Source of the DNA: W2P13-069 sp051876105
GTDB taxonomy: Bacteria; Actinomycetota; Coriobacteriia; Coriobacteriales; QAMH01
Length of the DNA: 5,895 nucleotides
Assembly: GCA_051876105.1 (NCBI GenBank)
Contig: JBJEHN010000071.1
Coordinates: 1 to 5,895, forward strand
Reading direction: 5' to 3'
Shown here: positions 1-5,707 of the stretch, piece after piece
Layout: each line of letters starts with the position of its first letter
How positions within the stretch are numbered: the stretch's first letter is position 1
Translations under genes and position numbers: made by a program
The notes under the pieces: generated by a model
Told to the model about the DNA's origin: nothing
Database searches by the model: none
What the model saw: only the letters and a program-made list of their open reading frames with translations

Positions 1-197
1 GAAAAAGGGAGGCCCCGATCGGGGGCCTCCCTGTTCCAGTTGCGCTTTTCCTTTGCGCGGTTGTACTTCACATCGCCGTGCACGCCGGTGCCGCATGCCC
101 ATCCGTTGTACCGCGGCTTCTTCAGCCGGGTCGCCTCCAGGGCCGACACCTGCCACACGGGCCCGCTCTTCGGCGGGCGCCTGCGCGCCTTGCTCAT
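1..197 (-). CDS. Small basic protein of unknown function, 3' end cut off by the window edge
   Basis: An open frame runs leftward from ATG at 197 and is still open at base 1 (65 codons seen). The start is chosen because a near-perfect Shine-Dalgarno, GGGGAGGTGA (215 to 206), lies 8 nt upstream. The frame is also open further upstream to an ATG at 332, which has only a weak GGAG very close to it, so a 45-residue N-terminal extension is possible but less likely. The peptide is very basic (start MSKARRRPPKSG) and has a compact Tyr/Gly/His stretch at about residues 30-45 (RYNGWACGTGVHGDVKYNRA) followed by KEKRNW. That non-random composition and the strong ribosome site argue for a real gene, perhaps a nucleic-acid-binding plasmid accessory protein; I do not recognise the family. 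The last visible codons pass through a GC-rich stem-loop, which is unusual inside a coding region. No neighbour on the same strand is seen. Confidence 0.6.
   Translation of the reverse strand, partial: MSKARRRPPKSGPVWQVSALEATRLKKPRYNGWACGTGVHGDVKYNRAKEKRNWNREAPDRGLPF
2..31 (-). terminator. Rho-independent terminator-like stem-loop at window edge
   Basis: A 10-bp perfect stem, GGGAGGCCCC (7-16) with GGGGCCTCCC (22-31), encloses a 5-nt loop. On the - strand it is followed by five T (bases 6 to 2), the layout of an intrinsic terminator for leftward transcription. It would end the transcript of the small - strand gene, yet that gene's frame is still open through it. Either the stop codon lies just outside the window or the stem-loop is part of the coding end. 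Confidence 0.6.
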
Positions 198-472
198 CGC
201 TGCTCTCACCTCCCCTGCTTCTAGACGGGGCAGAGTATACCCCTGCGTCTTGAGCTGCGCGTTCGAGCCATTGGGCATCGAGACCGCGCTCTTCACGCCG
301 CTCCAAAACCGCCTGTAGGCAGAGGCTCTCATCGTCTCCAGGTGGGAGCGGCGCTGCTGTGCTCCGGCAGCACCCTGACCTTAAGCGGGCTGATCCTCGT
401 TCAGCGCACAATTCTGGCCTGTGAGCTGCGAAAACAGCGTATACTGTGGGTCAGCTGAACGGTGAGACATTA

Positions 473-590
473 ACAAATTGCATGCTATTAAAGCGTTGGT
501 TACCGTTAATACAAACGCCCCTTATGGTAGGAAAATCTAATTCGATTTTGATTTCAATTTAATTCCTGCTTGCGGAGCGGGATTTCTAAT
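473..590 (+). repeat. Repeat block A (AT-rich, related to blocks B and C)
   Basis: This block shares GCATGCTATT (480-489), AATACAAACG (508-517) and GATTTCAA (about 549-556), in the same order, with block C, which is inverted. It shares CGTTG..TACCGTTA (492-508) and AATTCC-GCTTG-N8-GATTTCTAA (561-589), also in the same order, with block B, in direct orientation. Single 10-mers could match by chance in a window of this size, but several matches in the same order and at similar spacing are unlikely to. It lies upstream of rep. A protein-binding or origin role is inferred. Confidence 0.5.
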
Positions 591-598
591 CGTATACT
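570..598 (+). promoter_or_regulatory. Candidate rep promoter
   Basis: TTGCGG (570-575) and TATACT (593-598) are separated by exactly 17 nt. The -10 matches the sigma-70-type consensus at five of six positions and the -35 at three. Transcription from here would begin near 605 and give rep a leader of roughly 265 nt containing the stem-loop at 630-661. Two overlapping sequence signals make it plausible, but a strong -35 is missing. Confidence 0.4.
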
Positions 599-629
599 GC
601 GAAGCGTTGTTAGATAGGACATAAAAGGC

Positions 630-661
630 AACCCCGGCGAGATTGGAGCCTCGCCGGGGTT
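630..661. promoter_or_regulatory. Perfect 12-bp stem-loop in the rep leader (attenuator or leftward terminator)
   Basis: AACCCCGGCGAG (630-641) and CTCGCCGGGGTT (650-661) are exact reverse complements with an 8-nt loop. In the rightward direction no T-run follows, so in the rep leader it would act as a stable structure rather than a classical terminator. In the leftward direction it is followed by GCCTTTTAT, a modest T-run, so it could end an antisense transcript starting within the rep leader. Plasmids commonly control replication proteins through such structured leaders and countertranscripts; that role is inferred here. Confidence 0.6.
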
Positions 662-665
662 GATA

Positions 666-695
666 CAGATTCGAGATGGGACTCAGAATCTGAGT
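666..695. promoter_or_regulatory. Overlapping inverted repeats upstream of rep
   Basis: ACTCAGA-A-TCTGAGT (681-695) is a perfect palindrome with a single central base, typical of a dimeric repressor operator. Its right arm also pairs with an upstream segment: CAGATTC (666-672) with GAATCTG (686-692). The two pairings are mutually exclusive in RNA, so the site could be either a DNA operator or a switchable leader structure. It begins 5 nt after the 12-bp stem-loop. Confidence 0.5.
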
Positions 696-871
696 GCGAG
701 CTAGCCGTTTGGCCAGCCTGCGGAACAGCTCATATTCTACCATTGCCCATTTACCTGCGCAAATGCGCTGGGCAACCCTTCCCGAAATTCGGTTTCCGGC
801 ACTTGCGGCAGCTTGCCTGCCCCTGGGCCTGGCCTCTTATGCCCTTGTTTCGTCAGGAGCAGAAGGGCCTC

Positions 872-2458
872 ATGGAAGCCGCAGTTGCCGCATACCCTAA
901 CCAGGCGCAGGCCTTCTTCGCCCTGCTCACGGCAGACGACCGCAACAGCTTCTACATCCTCTCGTCAGACGCCAGCGGCACCTGGACAGACTCCGCGCTG
1001 CGCCGCAGCCAGCTCCAGCAGCTGCGCTTCGATGCCACCCACAGCTACTACCTCACGCACAACGGCTTCTCGCAAAAGCGCCGCCGCCTGCAGGCAACGC
1101 GCCAGCTCAACGCGCTGTTCTACGACCTTGACTGCCACAGCGCGACCCAGTTCGAGTGCCGCCGCCTGGTGTCCCAGGCCCTGCAGCGCATCGATCAGGC
1201 CGTTGACCAGGGCGTCTTGCCCCAGCCGAGCATGATCGTTGACTCCGGCCGCGGCTTGCACCTGTACTACGTGCTGCAGCGCTCCATCCCCTACTACGTG
1301 AAGAACGGCGGGGCACTGGTGCTCAACGAGAAGAGCGTGCGCTACTTCCGCGATGTACAGGAACGCCTGGCGAGTGTGATCGAGGGTGTGATGTGCGGCC
1401 TCGAGGGCCTCGAGCTCGACCGCGCGGTCTTCGATCACACCCGTGTGGCGCGCATCCCCGGCACCTACAACGCCAAGGCCGGCCGCTACGCCCAGCTCAT
1501 CGGCGGCAGCTACGCGCCCTGCAAGCTGGGCGATCTGGCCGCCTTCTGCCCGAGCACACTGCCCTCCCCCACCGCGCCTGCCGCCGGTGCAAAAGCGCAG
1601 GTCATCACGTTCAACCGCCTGATGATGAGCCGGCTGCGCAAGGTGGTGCAGTTGCAGGAGCACCGCGGCTTTGCCTGCGAAGGCAACCGCGAGCTCATGG
1701 CCTTCGTCTACTACAACACAGCGGTGCAGGTCTACGCACGCCCGGTTGCCGCAGAGCGCCTGGCCGCGTTCAACGCGCGCTTCCTACAACCCCTCCCCCG
1801 CCCCGAGCTGGACAACATCGTCCGCACTGTGGACGGCGTCACCAACGTCAAGGGGCAGAAGGGTTTCTACATCCTCAACGCCTGCACGCTCACTCGCCTG
1901 CTCGCACTCACACAGGAGGAGATAGACGAGCTGCAGTTCTTCGCTTCTCGCCGTGTGGTGGAGCGCGCCGAAGCCAAGCTTAATACCAGCCGCAAGCGCG
2001 CCGCCCGCAACCAGCAGATCTGCGAGCTCTACGCCAGCGGGCAGATGACCCAGCAGAAGGTTGCCGCCGCAGTGGGCTGTTCCGTGCGCACAGTGTTCAC
2101 CGTTCTGAAGGCCAACGGCATGGCCGGCCGCACTGCAAAACACCAGCTCACAGCACCAAACTCAGCGGAAGTGGCCGCTCGCCGCACTTCCATCTTTGCC
2201 GCCACCAGAGGCCACACCACACCAAGGGCCCTTGTCGGCAAGCTCACATCAATCCCTCAGGCCCCCCAGTCGGCAAATCTCTGGCACACGTGTCTTGGGG
2301 TAGTGCAGAGGGAGGGCCTTTACGCTTCTGTAGAGAGCTGGTCCACGTGCCTGTGCGCTCCCTCCGTTGCCTCACAGCTTTTGCCACATATGCCAAGGAG
2401 GGGCAGCTTCAAGCCACCCCTCCCCTCTTGCGTTCAGTTGCAGCTGCCGTTTGGGTAG
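872..2458 (+). CDS. rep: Plasmid replication protein with primase-polymerase (AEP/PrimPol-type) domain and HTH
   Basis: Likely replication initiator/primase of the element. Counting from ATG 872 (528 residues), it carries the archaeo-eukaryotic primase signature: motif I FYDLD with D85 and D87, motif II SGRGLH at 125-130, and a third block with D183, D188 and RIPGTYN at 194-200. Residues about 260-325 (GNRELM ... PLPRPELDNIVRTV) resemble the PriCT segment that often follows such primases. A helix-turn-helix follows at about 380-415 (QMTQQKVAAAVGCSVRTV). No separate helicase domain is seen. The frame is open back to TTG 743, but that codon and ATG 839 lack ribosome sites; ATG 872 has AGGAG 12 nt upstream and AAGGG closer. 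After about residue 418 the codon use changes (AGG, AGA, CCA, ACA, TTG appear) and the protein looks unstructured, so the tail may be a stop-loss extension. The gene ends 2 nt before the convergent parB stop. Family assignment is firm; the exact origin and mechanism are not visible. Confidence 0.85.
   Translation: MEAAVAAYPNQAQAFFALLTADDRNSFYILSSDASGTWTDSALRRSQLQQLRFDATHSYYLTHNGFSQKRRRLQATRQLNALFYDLDCHSATQFECRRLVSQALQRIDQAVDQGVLPQPSMIVDSGRGLHLYYVLQRSIPYYVKNGGALVLNEKSVRYFRDVQERLASVIEGVMCGLEGLELDRAVFDHTRVARIPGTYNAKAGRYAQLIGGSYAPCKLGDLAAFCPSTLPSPTAPAAGAKAQVITFNRLMMSRLRKVVQLQEHRGFACEGNRELMAFVYYNTAVQVYARPVAAERLAAFNARFLQPLPRPELDNIVRTVDGVTNVKGQKGFYILNACTLTRLLALTQEEIDELQFFASRRVVERAEAKLNTSRKRAARNQQICELYASGQMTQQKVAAAVGCSVRTVFTVLKANGMAGRTAKHQLTAPNSAEVAARRTSIFAATRGHTTPRALVGKLTSIPQAPQSANLWHTCLGVVQREGLYASVESWSTCLCAPSVASQLLPHMPRRGSFKPPLPSCVQLQLPFG
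2397..2423. terminator. Hairpin between convergent rep and parB, possible weak bidirectional terminator
   Basis: GGAGGGG (2397-2403) pairs with CCCCTCC (2417-2423), and the inner bases GCTT/AAGC are also symmetric. It lies inside the last codons of rep and 38 nt past the parB stop. It is flanked by CCTCTTG to the right and, on the other strand, by TTGG, so no real T-run exists on either side. It is the only candidate to separate the two convergent transcripts, but termination is unproven. Confidence 0.35.
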
Positions 2459-2460
2459 CG

Positions 2461-3564
2461 TTATTCCCCGGTCTCCTCGATGGCTTTCTCGCGCAGCTGG
2501 TTGGCCATGGTGCGGATCTCCTGGATGGTGCTGAGGTCGACGATCCCGTCTGCTGCCAGGGCTTTCTTCAGCGCCTTGATTGCGCTGCGTGCGTGGTCTG
2601 CCGCCTGGCGCTCGTTCGCAGCCTTCCTCCCACCGGTCTTCTTGCGCTTGACCGCTGCCTTGATGTCCTCGGTGCTCTTGATGGTCCCCGCGTTGACGGC
2701 TGCGATGAGCTCGGCTTGTTCCTCGCTCTTCAGGCCTGCGATGGCATCGGCGCTGACCTTGCCGATCTTGCCGGCGTCGAGCAGGTCCTTGCCCTCTTTG
2801 CTCAGGTTCAGGCCGATGTTGCGCTCCATCGCTGCGGTGCGGGTGGAGATGCCGAACATCTTGCCCACGACCTCGTTGACGGTCTCCTTGCCAACGCCTT
2901 CGCCCAGGTCGCGCAGCTTGAGCAGCTTCTCGCTCACTGCAGCGATGCCCTCGCTGCGCTCGCGGCCAGTGAGCTCGCGCTGGCCCACGTTGGCAGAGTG
3001 CATGATGAAGTCTGCGTCGTCGTCATCGAGCTCGCCGTTGCGGAAGACGCGCGCGGGGATCATGTACCATTTCTCGCCCTCTTCGGGGCCGCGCTCTTCG
3101 CTGATCTTCTTGCCCAGCCAGCAGTGCGCCATCCAGCGGCGCTCGCCGTCAACAATCTGGTATTTCAGCTGCTTGGCGCCCGTTTCCTCGTCTTCTTCGA
3201 CGATCTCTCGCACGGCGATGGGCGCGGTGTAGGACGAGGTGTAGATCATGTCTGCCAGCGACTCGATGCTTGCGTCGTCGATGCTGTAGGTGTTCTTTGG
3301 GTTGCGCACCAGCTTGCGCGCGTCCAGGAAGTCGATGCCCATGTCGTCGACCAGCTTGAGCTTGCTCTTGTTTGCGGCCACGGCGTTGGTGCCGCTGTCG
3401 CGCTGGTAGGCGTAGTCGAGCTGGCGGTCCATGTGCTCCATGCCGCTTTCGCGCAGGCCCTCGGCCTTGGGTGCGGGCTCGCGCTTCTCGGGAGCGGCCG
3501 CAGCGCTTGCGTTCATGCCGGCCTTTGCGGCCTTGGCCAGGTCTTTTGCGCTTTTCCTAGGCAT
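2461..3564 (-). CDS. parB: ParB-family partition protein (centromere-binding CTPase type)
   Basis: A 367-residue protein that would bind the partition site and stimulate ParA. After a Lys/Ala-rich flexible N-terminus (about 1-45), as is usual where ParB contacts ParA, come the ParB/Srx-type domain with VDGERRWMA at 138-146 (the GERR nucleotide-binding box) and the second conserved block ANVGQRELTGRE at about 191-202, equivalent to ENxQRxxL. A helix-turn-helix follows at about 228-252 (VNEVVGKMFGISTRTAAMER). The C-terminus (about 290-367) is charged and helical, suitable for dimerisation. The ATG at 3564 has GAGGAG 7 nt upstream, located within parA. The gene overlaps the parA stop by 8 nt, implying translational coupling in a parA-parB operon. 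A recognised parS of the chromosomal type is not seen nearby. Confidence 0.9.
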   Translation of the reverse strand: MPRKSAKDLAKAAKAGMNASAAAAPEKREPAPKAEGLRESGMEHMDRQLDYAYQRDSGTNAVAANKSKLKLVDDMGIDFLDARKLVRNPKNTYSIDDASIESLADMIYTSSYTAPIAVREIVEEDEETGAKQLKYQIVDGERRWMAHCWLGKKISEERGPEEGEKWYMIPARVFRNGELDDDDADFIMHSANVGQRELTGRERSEGIAAVSEKLLKLRDLGEGVGKETVNEVVGKMFGISTRTAAMERNIGLNLSKEGKDLLDAGKIGKVSADAIAGLKSEEQAELIAAVNAGTIKSTEDIKAAVKRKKTGGRKAANERQAADHARSAIKALKKALAADGIVDLSTIQEIRTMANQLREKAIEETGE

Positions 3565-4534
3565 TGTCGATCTCCTCGCAGAGCTTGGCGTAGGCGCGGC
3601 TGGCGGCGTTGCTTGGGTCGTAGGTGACCAGCACCTGGTAGGCCACCGTGCTTTCCGGCACGACCGTGGTTTTGGGGATCTCGGTCTTGAAGGCCTCCAG
3701 GCCGGGCAGCTCCTCGGCGATGATGTCCTTGCAGGTCTTGTAGACGGTGGTGTTCTTCTCGACGATTGTGAAGAGCACGCGGCGCTGGTACTTGACCGGC
3801 TTGATGCGCGCGGCCACCTTCTCTGCCTGGTCGATCAGGTCGAGGGTTTCCTTGACGCCCTTGATGGAGAACATCTCCGTCTTGACCGGGATGATGACCA
3901 TGGATTCTGCGTTGCCGCTGCTTATCGCGTTGACCGCGTTCATCGCGATGAGGTTGATGGCCGGCGGGCAGTCGATGATGATCTTGTCGTAGTGCCGCAC
4001 GGCGTCGAGGTCGCGGATTGCGTCTGCCAGGCGGAACTCGCGGAAGGAGCGGTTGTCCTTCTCGAGGTCTGTGGCGCCGCTTGCGAAGGCGATGGAGCTG
4101 GGTGCGATGTCCACGTTCTCGTACGCTGTGGACTTGATGATGTCGTTCAAGCCGAGGAACTGGCCGCGGCGGTCTGGCAGCATGACGTTTGCGATGCAAT
4201 CCTGCACGCCGTCTGCGTCGATGATGCCCATGTACTCGCTGAGGTTGCCCTGGCCGTCCATGTCGATGACGAGCACGCGGTCCCCTGCCTGGCCAAAGCA
4301 GACGGCCATGCATGCGGCGGTGGTTGATTTGCCGACGCCGCCCTTGTACGAGGTCACGACGTAGATGGTGGGGCGCTTGGCGTCCTCCCCGTCCTTGGCG
4401 GCTTTTTCTTCGAGGAGTGATTCGAAGAGCTCACCGGTGCTTTGGCCAGTGGCCTTCTTCATCCTGTTGAGCTTTTCGATGGACTCTTCTGACATGTAGG
4501 CGCTGGTGCCACGTTTTGCTACTTTAGCCGCCAT
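3557..4534 (-). CDS. parA: ParA-family partition ATPase with N-terminal ribbon-helix-helix-like domain
   Basis: Walker-type ATPase that would position plasmid copies together with ParB. From ATG 4534 (325 residues) it has the deviant Walker A KGGVGKST at 64-71 with signature K64, the A' motif DMDGQGN at 91-97 and Walker B IIIDCPP at 185-191. The start is ATG 4534 rather than the in-frame GTG 4543, because GAGGAG (4548 to 4543) is 8 nt from the former and overlaps the latter. Residues about 8-45 (strand RGTSAYM, helix SEESIEKLNRMKKATGQ, helix STGELFESLLEE) resemble a CopG-like ribbon-helix-helix DNA-binding domain. ParAs of plasmids usually carry either an HTH or no N-terminal extension, so this would be a less usual way to repress the operon. 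First gene of the operon; the upstream region is rich in TTGAA/TTCAA elements that could be its operator (inferred). Confidence 0.9.
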   Translation of the reverse strand: MAAKVAKRGTSAYMSEESIEKLNRMKKATGQSTGELFESLLEEKAAKDGEDAKRPTIYVVTSYKGGVGKSTTAACMAVCFGQAGDRVLVIDMDGQGNLSEYMGIIDADGVQDCIANVMLPDRRGQFLGLNDIIKSTAYENVDIAPSSIAFASGATDLEKDNRSFREFRLADAIRDLDAVRHYDKIIIDCPPAINLIAMNAVNAISSGNAESMVIIPVKTEMFSIKGVKETLDLIDQAEKVAARIKPVKYQRRVLFTIVEKNTTVYKTCKDIIAEELPGLEAFKTEIPKTTVVPESTVAYQVLVTYDPSNAASRAYAKLCEEIDNA

Positions 4535-4550
4535 GAACTGCACTCCTCAA

Positions 4551-4650
4551 ACTTTGAAATACGGGTTGAATCGCTGCTAAATCGTTGTCAAATACCGTTA
4601 GATTTTATCACGAGTCTATTTGAATTCCGCTTGAATTGGCTGATTTCTAA
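4551..4650 (-). promoter_or_regulatory. parA upstream region with block B and TTGAA/TTCAA elements
   Basis: Just upstream of parA, TTGAA occurs at about 4554, 4565, 4620 and 4631 (+ strand), and TCAAATA/TATTTGA form an inverted pair (about 4589 and 4616). A -10-like TAAAAT (4607 to 4602) and a perfect TTGACA (4591 to 4586) exist on the - strand but not at a mutual spacing that makes one promoter. The segment 4578-4650 is block B: TAAATCGTTG..TACCGTTA (4578-4600) and AATTCCGCTTG-N8-GATTTCTAA (4623-4650) repeat parts of block A in the same order and orientation. It probably contains the par operon promoter and operator. Confidence 0.45.
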
Positions 4651-4700
4651 GTAATAGTCAAATTGTTTTTATGCACTTGGCGCTGTGTTTTGCTAGCTCA

Positions 4701-4725
4701 ATGCAATCTTTGCACTCCCCTCCCC
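4701..4725 (+). repeat. TGCAA-TCT-TTGCA palindrome with C-rich tail, copy 1
   Basis: TGCAA (4702-4706) and TTGCA (4710-4714) form a perfect inverted repeat around TCT, followed by CTCCCCTCCCC. Copy 2 at 5576-5600 matches 18 of the first 19 bases. The single difference is in the 3-nt centre, so the arms are conserved, as expected for a protein-binding site. Confidence 0.6.
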
Positions 4726-5001
4726 CGCTGTTGTCAATTTGCGTATGCAGCTTTGAGTGCCTTCTCAATTGTTGATCCTATCTAATGCTTACAATCATCT
4801 TCTGCCGCTTCCATCTCGTCTAATTTGTTGTGTGTGCCCCCTTTATCTTTCGCCTATTCCAAGTGATCGAGAATGCCCCTCTACACACCTCTTCTGCTAG
4901 TAGCTATGGTTGCCCTTCTCCAGGCCCATCTCGACTTGATAACTCCGGGCTCTCCCTCTGTTCGCCATTCCTATCCCAGCGATTGTGGGCGCCCCTTTAC
5001 C

Positions 5002-5049
5002 GTCATTTCGACCAAGTGAGCGTAAGCGAGCGCGTGGAGAAATCTCGGG
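5002..5049 (+). repeat. GTCATTTCGACC-type dispersed repeat, copy 1
   Basis: The pattern is GTCATTTCGACC, then GAGCG-taa-GCGAGCGCG, then GGAGAAATCTCG. It resembles short palindromic intergenic repeats of the GTCAT(C/T)(C/T)(C/T)GA...GAATCTC kind found scattered in many bacterial chromosomes (recalled, not searched). Related degenerate copies follow at 5223 and 5359 in the same orientation. Confidence 0.4.
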
Positions 5050-5222
5050 TTGAGCCAGGAGACAGTGATTCGAGTCATAGCTTCTCCCCCATCCAAGATT
5101 CCCCACTCCGGCGCTATTGTGCCTTAGGTCGATTATTGGTCCAGGGGAGCCTGCCCCAGTCGAATTGCCGCTCTGGAGCGCTCTTACCCTGCTCTCTCTC
5201 GTTGGGCGGGTACCTTCCTCTT

Positions 5223-5269
5223 GTCGTCCCGAGCGGAGCCGCGTAGCGCTGGAATCGTAAGACCTCGAA
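5223..5269 (+). repeat. GTCATTTCGACC-type dispersed repeat, copy 2 (degenerate)
   Basis: GTCGTCCCGAGCGGAGC, then GCGTAGCGC, then GGAATCG and ACCTCG. It has the same order of elements as copies 1 and 3 but is the most decayed. Confidence 0.3.
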
Positions 5270-5358
5270 TTGACTGACGTAACTATCTGCCGATATCCCA
5301 TTTCTGAGCCTGCTAGCATTAGGGTGCTGCAAGAGCCGAATAGAGCTCCTCCTCTCGC

Positions 5359-5418
5359 GTCATCCTGTGTGCAGCGCCGCAGGCGCGGAGGCGAAGAATC
5401 TCGAGCGGAGTCGCGAGA
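5359..5418 (+). repeat. GTCATCC-type dispersed repeat, copy 3
   Basis: GTCATCCTG, then a perfect small hairpin GCGCC-GCA-GGCGC (5374-5386), then GGCGAAGAATCTCGAGCGG. The last part forms a second short stem, TCTCG with CGAGA (about 5400-5418). Same orientation as the other two copies. Confidence 0.4.
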
Positions 5419-5454
5419 CTGCAGTTCGGCTGCAGTGGACTCCAGTTTTAACTG
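5418..5454. repeat. Two adjacent short perfect inverted repeats
   Basis: ACTGCAG-TTCGG-CTGCAGT (5418-5436) is a 7-bp stem with a 5-nt loop. CAGTT-TT-AACTG (5443-5454) follows 6 nt later. Neither has a T-run, so they are not terminators. They directly follow dispersed repeat copy 3 and may be part of the same element. Confidence 0.4.
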
Positions 5455-5516
5455 AAGCGCCATTCGACTCCGTTTGCTAGCCCTTGTTTCACTCAAGATA
5501 GCGCCCACCTGAATTC

Positions 5517-5537
5517 CCTCAGCCTGTCTGAGGTTTT
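5517..5537 (+). terminator. Small rightward terminator-like hairpin
   Basis: CCTCAG (5517-5522) and CTGAGG (5528-5533) pair around a 5-nt loop and are followed by TTTT (5534-5537). The stem is short and only moderately stable. No gene reads into it from the left, so it would serve an unseen small RNA or be chance. Confidence 0.35.
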
Positions 5538-5575
5538 CCGGCTCTTCTATCCCCTATTCTCCGTCCCAACTTCGA

Positions 5576-5600
5576 ATGCAATGTTTGCACTCCCTCCCCT
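5576..5600 (+). repeat. TGCAA-TGT-TTGCA palindrome with C-rich tail, copy 2
   Basis: TGCAA (5577-5581) and TTGCA (5585-5589) flank TGT, followed by CTCCCTCCCC. It is a direct repeat of the site at 4701-4725, 875 bp away. It lies about 38 bp from block C, while copy 1 lies about 50 bp from block B. Confidence 0.6.
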
Positions 5601-5626
5601 TCTCTCGTTTCTTGGACGATTTCTAT

Positions 5627-5707
5627 TTGAAATCTATTTCAATCCGGTGTTCCTGCTAGTTAGTACGTTTGTATTGATAGAACACAAGCAAATAGCATGC
5701 TACTTAA
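5627..5707 (-). repeat. Repeat block C (inverted copy related to block A)
   Basis: Read on the - strand it shows GCATGCTATT (5700 to 5691), AATACAAACG (5675 to 5666), GGAA-A-C..ATT and GATTTCAA, in the same order as block A. The distances are similar: 15 nt here between the first two words, 18 nt in block A. At its left end is a perfect 16-bp palindrome, TTGAAAT-CT-ATTTCAA (5627-5642). A role as binding site or part of an origin is inferred. Confidence 0.5.

Larger units (their letters stand above)
198..871. other. Non-coding region between the small gene and rep
   Basis: No convincing gene is seen on either strand. From 198 to about 460 the sequence is GC-rich and holds the ribosome site of the left gene, a TATACT hexamer on the - strand (239 to 234) without a recognisable -35 partner, and a small hairpin (GTGCT/AGCAC, about 359-373). 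From about 460 to 600 it becomes AT-rich and contains repeat block A. From 570 onward lie the probable rep promoter, a strong stem-loop and overlapping palindromes. This is a control region for rep and a candidate for part of the origin. Confidence 0.55.

Noticed and set aside
537..743. 68-residue open frame on the - strand opposite the rep leader
   Set aside because: Passes through the 12-bp stem-loop and block A, has only a weak ribosome site and no recognisable features; more likely a chance frame in control sequence.
743..871. N-terminal extension of Rep from TTG 743
   Set aside because: No ribosome site at 743 or 839, and the added residues show no domain character; ATG 872 is better supported.
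2285..2349. Two CACGTG words (about 2287 and 2344) considered as parS
   Set aside because: Flanks do not match the TTTCACGTGAAA consensus, they lie in the rep coding end, and CACGTG is expected once or twice by chance in this length.
2290..3627. 445-residue open frame on the + strand
   Set aside because: It is the antisense shadow of parB; the opposite strand has clear ParB motifs and a ribosome site.
4601..4610. TTATCACGA considered as a DnaA box
   Set aside because: Only six of nine positions match TTATCCACA and no cluster of similar sites is seen.
4897..5508. 203-residue open frame on the - strand (and a 138-residue one on the + strand at 4830-5246)
   Set aside because: Start is GTG without a ribosome site, composition is Ser/Arg-rich and low in hydrophobic core residues, and it overlaps dispersed repeats and hairpins; no domain recognisable.
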